This document shows positions 57,881 to 64,000 of a stretch of DNA of 64,000 nt, piece after piece (positions within the stretch are counted from its first letter, which is position 1; each line of letters begins with the position of its first letter). This DNA comes from Zingiber officinale (taxonomy: Eukaryota > Streptophyta > Magnoliopsida > Zingiberales > Zingiberaceae): NCBI RefSeq assembly GCF_018446385.1, contig NC_056004.1, forward strand, positions 6,042,767-6,106,766, written 5' to 3'. The notes under the pieces are model-generated. The model was not told the origin of the DNA and searched no databases. It was given only the letters and a program-made list of their open reading frames with translations. Position numbers and translations under genes: made by a program.

Positions 57881-58963
57881 ATGTCAGCCGCAAGTTCCAG
57901 CGACGTCGACATCTCCGTCGAGATGAGCTCCTGCGAGGAGGCGTGCATCCTCGACCAGGAGCTCAAGACCTTCGACGTCCCACTGCAGCAGCGTATGAAT
58001 CGTGTCCTCGGCACTCTCGCTGTGGGCGACAAGGTCCCTTCCCTGTCATTTGACAACCTGCGAGCCGCCACCGCCGACCTCCTGGAGATGAACCAGGAGG
58101 CCTACCAATTCATCCTGAAGAACAAGGACATCATGAAGAACGCCGACCTCTTCGACCTCATCGACGACTGCTTCGACGATTGCCTGCTGACCATTTACTT
58201 CTGCGACACCCTCCAGAGCTGCCTCGATAAAGCCTCCGAAAGCCAATCGATCATCCGCTCCGTCCTCCGGCGCTTCACGGAAGATGATGCGAAAGAAGCA
58301 GATCAAGGTAGAAAGCAGAAATACGCGAGGACTTTGGACGAATTGCGTCGATTTAAGGCGGCGGGCAATCCGATCACCAAAGAGTTCTCCCATCCTTTGT
58401 TCCGAACACTTCACAAGCAGCACGAAACGATGCTGGAGAAGCTCCGCTCGAGAAAGGAGAATCTCAAAAAGGAGTTGAAGACCTTGACAACGTGGAGGAG
58501 AGTATCCAAGACCATATTCGCGTCAGTTTTCGCAGCTGCAATAAATTGCTCGGTTGTACTTGCGGTGGCCGCCGCGCGGCCGGTGGCCATGGCTATGGGG
58601 CTGGCCGCCGCCATGCCAATTCCGATGGGCAACTGGATTGATTCCCTGCTGAAAGAATACCAGAAATCCTTGGAAGGGGATGAAGATGTTGTGAAGTCCA
58701 TAGAACACATCCTCGTTGAAATGGGCATGGGTCGTATTCCGTCGCAGGTGGAGAGGTTGGAGATGCATATCAAATCTATGTTGGAGTATGCCGATTTCGT
58801 GCTCAGAGACGAGGAAGCCGAGAGATTCATGATGGAGAAGATGGAGAAGATTAGGGAAAAGCTGAAGGAGCTTACGGGGGGCGTGGGAGAATTGGCGAAG
58901 CAAGCAAAAAGATGCAGTGGGAGTATTCGAAAGGCCCAATTGGATCTTCAGCGGATGATATAA
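57881..58963 (+). CDS. UPF0496 (DUF677) family protein, copy 2
   Basis: From the ATG at 57881 it encodes 360 residues; an in-frame ATG at 57785 would add 32, but it precedes the TATA box and covers sequence aligning with the leader of copy 1. The body is closely similar to copy 1: DLLEMNQEAYQFILKNKDIM, KYARTLDELRRFKAAGNPIT, a hydrophobic stretch (TIFASVFAAAINCSVVLAVAA) and EMHIKSMLEYADFVLRDEEAE. It differs at the N-terminus: it lacks the MGCSIS acylation signal and starts MSAASSSDVDISVEMSSCEE. It ends 43 residues shorter than copy 1 overall, without the Ser/Arg-rich tail. Function is unknown; membrane targeting may differ from copy 1. Confidence 0.85.
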   Translation: MSAASSSDVDISVEMSSCEEACILDQELKTFDVPLQQRMNRVLGTLAVGDKVPSLSFDNLRAATADLLEMNQEAYQFILKNKDIMKNADLFDLIDDCFDDCLLTIYFCDTLQSCLDKASESQSIIRSVLRRFTEDDAKEADQGRKQKYARTLDELRRFKAAGNPITKEFSHPLFRTLHKQHETMLEKLRSRKENLKKELKTLTTWRRVSKTIFASVFAAAINCSVVLAVAAARPVAMAMGLAAAMPIPMGNWIDSLLKEYQKSLEGDEDVVKSIEHILVEMGMGRIPSQVERLEMHIKSMLEYADFVLRDEEAERFMMEKMEKIREKLKELTGGVGELAKQAKRCSGSIRKAQLDLQRMI

Positions 58964-59189
58964 ATATCCAAGACGAGCGTCAACGACATCAAAATCCGAC
59001 CGGAGGTCCAAACGGCAAATTTATAGGTCCCGAGTTCATTGAGCTGAACCGGTTTGACGGCTCAATTAAATCCTTGTTGTAGAGATAATTTATTCAATTG
59101 GGCAGTATTAAAATGCGTATTTAACGCGTTTTTTTTTTTTTTGTTTCTTTGGACTGTATCATGACTCATGAGTCGATTACTAGGTGAAG

Positions 59190-59945
59190 GGCTCGATTGT
59201 TTTTTTTACTTTGCCGGGAAAACGGCAGTGGCAATGAATCATCCTTCCCGCCCCACCCCCCGTGCTTCGTGGCTCGCATCCGTTACCGTCCAGAGTCGTC
59301 GCCGTATGCTGCACATCGCGCTCGTGAGTTGACCCTTCGAGTGGACACGTGCCGGATTCCCGTTGGCGAGGCCCTGATCGTCGGGAACCAGAGCAGCCAA
59401 AGTATTACGATTAGGGAAGCGCAGAGCAGCGAACAAACACAGCGTTAGAAAAAGGAAAACAGAGACAAACTACTCTGATCTCTTCCCATTCAACGGTTCC
59501 CTCTGATTTCCATTCTTTTTCGATCAATTTCCTTATTCGCTGCATAATCTTGCGTGAAATTGTTTGATCCCTTGATTCCTTAGACTTTGCGCTATGTTTT
59601 GGTGGTAAATCTGGTTCAATGGAGTGGCTACGGGAGTGAAGAAATGCTGGCGGCCATGGAGAGCAGGATGAGTGGTGGATGCCAGCATCATTTCAGGGAG
59701 AGTAGCGAGGAGGAGCTGGCCGTGCTCCCAACAACCGGACCAAATCGGTGCTCGTCGGCCTCTAGGGGGTCGTCAAGAAGGCTGTGGGCCTTGGAGGCTG
59801 GCACTGGCTGGTAATTGCCTTCGTCTATCTGAATTCCTGATGGAAAAGTAAGATTTTTACTGAGTTACCATGTAGGTTGGCTTATGAATTCTTTTCGGAG
59901 AATTTGATTGTGTTTTCACCAGGAGGTAAGGATTGTGTTTTCACC
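59190..59945 (+). pseudogene. Broken copy of the SAP30-like 5' region and exon 1
   Basis: Repeats the spacer and leader of the intact gene. It keeps the ATG at 59644 and the splice donor after GGCACTGGCTG (59810), but exon 1 is 167 nt instead of 195. The 28-nt deletion shifts the frame, and a CAG-to-TAG change (near 59763) adds a stop. No later exons follow; sequence homologous to the DeSI 3' flank begins at about 59950. Confidence 0.8.
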
Positions 59946-60413
59946 AGGCCTCTAAGCTCATTAACTATGCAAAAGACCAATATGGAGTGGAAAAAACATA
60001 AACAGACAATTTTTTCAGGATGCTTCTTTAGAAAGCCCATCAACATAATTATTTACTTTTGGAAGCATAAATCCCTGATAGAATAGTGAGGTTTCAGTGA
60101 CAGAAATTCAACAGCTTTCACCTTAACGGCTAAGGGGAAAATTTCCAGATAGTGCCCTCACCTCTCCCATTGTGTACAAGTAGGCTCGAACTAACTCGGC
60201 TAAGGATAAATGCACAATGATCAATGCTTCAAAGCTCTATTCTGGTGGGCAAACCATGAAAAAGAGAAAAAAAGAATAACAAGCCTTTGTCCAGTTGATT
60301 TGCCAAGCCTTTACAAATTTATACAAATCAGAGCATAGAGAATAATAGACTGTCATCTTCTGTGATCTGCAATATGACAAACTTTCCTTCTAGAAACAGC
60401 TATCTTTTCATGT

Positions 60414-62862
60414 TCAATTACAGTTTACAGAACAGGAACTGGACCTCCTTAACTCCCAACGGGAAAGGGAGCCTTTAAAGGGAGAAGGTAAGAACAGAGA
60501 AGAGGCACGGAACTGCTTCTGGCACGTCGATATTGAAGATGGGCAACTGTAAGGACTCGTCAACTTCCTCCTCTCACCATCCTCTATTTGAGAATCTGGA
60601 TCATGACGAACAACAGTTGTCTTAAGGGGCTCAGGCAGTAGGAAGTTACAGACGGCACCTGTAGAGTAATTAGTCAAATGGGACTCCATGTCTACAAGAT
60701 TAATAGCATCGTATTGTTGTTGAATAAAAAAAAAACTAGAAACAAATCAAGATTTACGAGGATAGGCTGCATTACTGGCAGATGAAAAAACAGAACAAAG
60801 ATTCAGTGTTTAGATTCGTATTTTTGAGTTTGTTTTCGTAAAAGACAGTACACGAAGCTCCTGCCATACGATGTTCGGGGAAAGATCCATTGTACGTAAT
60901 CTTACTCTACTTTTTGTAAAAAGTTATTTTCAAAATTTGAATCTATTATCTTTTGATCACAAAATAATAATTTTACCGTTGCGTCAAATCTCCCATTCTT
61001 TTTCCATAATTATATAAATTAGTAATGAAACATCTCTCACAAGACAAAGGAGATAAAGTGTCCACAATGGTTAAACAATATTCTCCACAGGCAATGTTCT
61101 GCCATTATTGTCACAGGAAGTTTTGTTGATCTAAAAACTTACAAGCAGCTCTGCAAACATGGTATGCTGAATATCACAGTTGATCAGGCTTAACTTGAGT
61201 AAGAAATTATTTGTACAGGGCACCTCAGCCTAGTTAGCAGAATCATATAATTCCAAAGAAAAACTATAACTTTGAGCAAGATCAAGCTTGTCTATGGGTG
61301 TTTACTAAAAAACCAAGGCATAATGATCCATTCAGACAGATATTTCCACGTAAAGCATCAAAGTTTGCAGTTGCAGGTAACATACCAGGTAAGACTGCCT
61401 TTTTTAGCAAAAAAAAAACACAAGCAGTGAAACTCACAATTAGCATTATCTGAATCATGAATGCTCGATTGAACCACAATCACTTATTATTGTTGACTAA
61501 TGGAAACAACTTGCTTTTTGATGGATCATTGAATTATCAAAATTCTCCGGGCCAAGCCAACCATAGTAATACATCATGGTTTCCTTATAATATGTTTTCT
61601 AAATTCACAATTAAACAAACACTTTAATCCAGATTGCCAATGAAACAAATTGCAACTATACCAAGAGAAATGAAAGTAGACCATACAAGAGCATAATGAG
61701 TTGTTTATGCAAGACTTTGACATCTGTAAATTTGGAAGGTTTTGCATGAAGCTCAAATTATTGATTAAATTGGCATAAAATTTATAAATTAGATTAACCA
61801 ATTAATTTGTCAAGCCTATGATTTATCATATTCTATGAATCAAAACATAGTGGAAACATAATTGGAAAACCATAAAATGACATTTTAGCATGGGTAATCA
61901 TATCAATATTTTTGAATTGCCAAGTAGCAAATGCCATTTCTTCTTGCTTTGAAAAACCAATCTGAAAAAATTCTACTCTGGCTGTATCTGGTCCAATCTT
62001 GGCTGATTATCGTAAAAATATGATTCATCTTAGTCATCTTAAGCAAAGGAAGAGGACAATACAGAAAAATCAAGGACAAAGAAGATTAATATAAGAAAAA
62101 TCACAAGCAAGGGAGACAAGAGGAGATATGTCCACATATATCCAATTTATCACTTTCATTCATAGAATGCACGTGTCTTTTGAGTTTCTGGAGCTTCTTA
62201 GGTATATAATGCTTCTCTTTACTGAGTTGTGCTCTATTTTATTTTATTTTTCTCCAGCCATTGATAAATGATTGGGGGAAAATGATTAAACATTATTCCT
62301 TTCGAGACAATATGAAACCAAAATTTCCTCATCTTGCTTCAAATATAATGTTAAGAATTGTTCTAATAACATCGAAAGCTAAACGACTCTTTTCACCATT
62401 ACTTCAAAGTCTCTTGTAATGCTTTTAACATGATATTATAATTATCTTAAGAAGGTGATTATTTGAGATGTATATGAGGTTTAGTCCTCTCCACAACAAA
62501 GTGCAGCTGTCCAGTATCACCATAAATACCTATTTCTGAAAAATAAGAACACTATAAAAAGAAGAGAGGTATACCTATCCTAGCAAGTCTATTCACCCAT
62601 TTAGGAATAGACTTACCAGTCAACTGGTAACAGATATCTTGGCAGAAATGATTGCAATTCTTTGTGATCAATTGGTAAGTGTCTCCATTGTAATTCAAAG
62701 ATTGAATTTCCACAAACTCTCTGACCTGCAAGGGGTCTAAATGTGTTGTGCCCATGAATATTGATTTCCTAAACCTGAAGCCTGGACATTGACGAGGATC
62801 AACCTCAAAGATTCCACTTGTTGGATAATCATGTGCTCCAAATGCATATTCCACACCATGAA
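60414..62862 (-). CDS. DeSI/PPPDE-type peptidase gene, last two exons (5' part not seen)
   Basis: Minus-strand exons are 62862-62575 and 60658-60414. The acceptor TTGTAG, donor GTATAC and acceptor CTACAG give a continuous frame. The first visible exon carries HGVEYAFGAHDYPTSGIFEV, CPGFRFRKSIFMGTTHLDP and YQLITKNCNHFCQDICYQLT; the Cys of NCNHF (about 62654-62656) is the expected catalytic cysteine of PPPDE/DeSI isopeptidases. The catalytic His normally lies one exon upstream and was not found, so it is probably beyond 64000 or overlooked. The last exon is (G)AVCNFLLPEPLKTTVVRHDP with a Ser/Arg-rich tail, like the Arabidopsis deSI-like group. The family removes SUMO or ubiquitin-like modifiers; the plant substrate is unknown. 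Confidence 0.8.
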
Positions 62863-64000
62863 CTACAAGAATATTTTTATAGAGTGAGGGTAAATTTTTA
62901 TATTAGTAGATGACAAAAAAGAATGTTTTAAACTCAAAAGTCCAAAAGAAGGCGAGGGAAAGAACAGTGGTCCTACAATACTCACTTCTAGATAATAATC
63001 CAATCAGAAACTACGCAACACAAGAAGCAATCAAGCAGCAAAATTTCCTGTCAAATAACAGCAGTATGACTATGTTAAGTAGCTTTCCTTATTATCCCTC
63101 ATAGAACAAATTCAGGAACTTCAATCAGACTAATGGCAGTGATATCTGCAGTTGCATTGAGTAATCTTTTGCAGTTTTAGATTGAGGTATTTACAATTAA
63201 ATTCTGTGATCTTATGGTCTAAGATTTGATAATCCTTGTTGTCAAAATATTACTAACGTGCATCCATGGGATGATATGAGCTAAAGATTCCATGTGGCAT
63301 CTACAACTCACCTTCAACTGATAATCTGTGTCCATTTAACACAAAGCAATAGTATAATAGGCCCTCTTGTTATGAAAGACAAGGAAAGAAAGTCTTACAA
63401 TTGGACCTAAGTGGCTAAGACAATACTACCTTTATCTATTTATCATTGTACAGTTAGAATCTCTACACTACACATTTACAAGCAATAATCTAATTAAAAG
63501 GTTCTTAAACAAATAATGCCGCATTGTAGCAAGTTCAAAGCTTGAGATTCCCTCTTCCTAGTTCAGGTAGGCTTGTTGAACCAGCAGGTAAGTCATTTCA
63601 GCCGATGGAAATCAGCAGTCACTGATGAGCAGGATGAATACAGAAATCCTAGCCTTAGTTAGGTGCAAAAAGCCAAATAAGATGTACAATCAACCTATAA
63701 TTCTATAAACAAATACCAAAGTGATTTCACCATTCTAGCTAGCCTACAACAATATCATGTTCAGCAATTAATCAAGCCTATCATAAGATTTCCTATAAAC
63801 AAGTCGTTTACCCACTTAGTTATGAGGGGTCTTAAGAAGGTCAATGCTGGCACAAGCTTGTGCCTCCAACCTATTGGAAATCCTTACCGCTAGTATCTAC
63901 AGAACAGCAGAAGTAGGCCTATTAGTTGACTAATGTAAACACTATGACAGTATTGATTTGCACTATCCTTTCTTCCTTTTCTCCTGAATGTGGCAACTCC
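62863..64000. other. Intron or upstream sequence of the DeSI-type gene
   Basis: No exon, RNA gene or repeat could be recognised on either strand. Because the gene's 5' exons are missing, most of this is probably intron. Confidence 0.4.

Noticed and set aside
62910-63104. 64-codon + strand frame
   Set aside because: It lies in probable intron of the DeSI-type gene; low-complexity composition and no similarity recognised.

Overview
This is a plant nuclear window, most likely from a monocot; a Zingiberales-type genome is my guess from overall feel only. It holds exon/intron genes with GT-AG junctions, Copia elements with tRNA-iMet-type primer sites, and Ty3/gypsy elements of the Tat type with a dual RNase H.

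Positions 1-41908 are a stack of LTR retrotransposons nested inside one another. The oldest visible layer is a decayed Copia element, here called copA (27217-41908). Gypsy element G1 (+ strand, 3' half visible, 20392-27216) appears to sit in copA. A long-LTR Copia, C1 (minus strand, 1-20391, left end outside), landed in the integrase region of G1. A second, younger member of the same gypsy family, G2 (minus strand, 7499-18672), landed inside one LTR of C1. Independently, a SIRE-like Copia, S1 (30477-38448), broke the integrase of copA. Target duplications or matching ends support C1, G2 and S1: CTAAC for G2, ATAAA for S1, and an unoccupied copy of the G2 target site in the other C1 LTR.

G1 and G2 share an unusual layout. 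Gag-pol lies on the element strand, then comes an array of 122-bp tandem repeats, then a three-exon gene on the opposite strand with its own TATA box. In G2 this antisense gene is fully open (679 codons after splicing), while gag-pol carries a frameshift and a stop. In G1 the antisense gene is broken. The S1 LTRs carry six 41-bp units, each able to fold into a hairpin whose stem arms change in matched pairs.

Positions 41909-64000 are the gene-bearing part. A UPF0496/DUF677 gene (44721-45932) is followed by an intact six-exon SAP30-like gene (46741-49621). A second UPF0496 gene (57881-58963) is followed by a broken SAP30-like first exon. The 3' part of a DeSI/PPPDE-type peptidase gene lies on the minus strand at 60414-62862, and an orphan copy of its last exon lies at 53775-54022. 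Together these are copies of one segmental duplication, later cut by a transposon-protein fragment (50.8-51.8 kb), a solo LTR (52075-52941) and a related LTR piece (54649 onward). The spacers are AT-rich and hold two terminal-inverted-repeat elements and a short tandem repeat.
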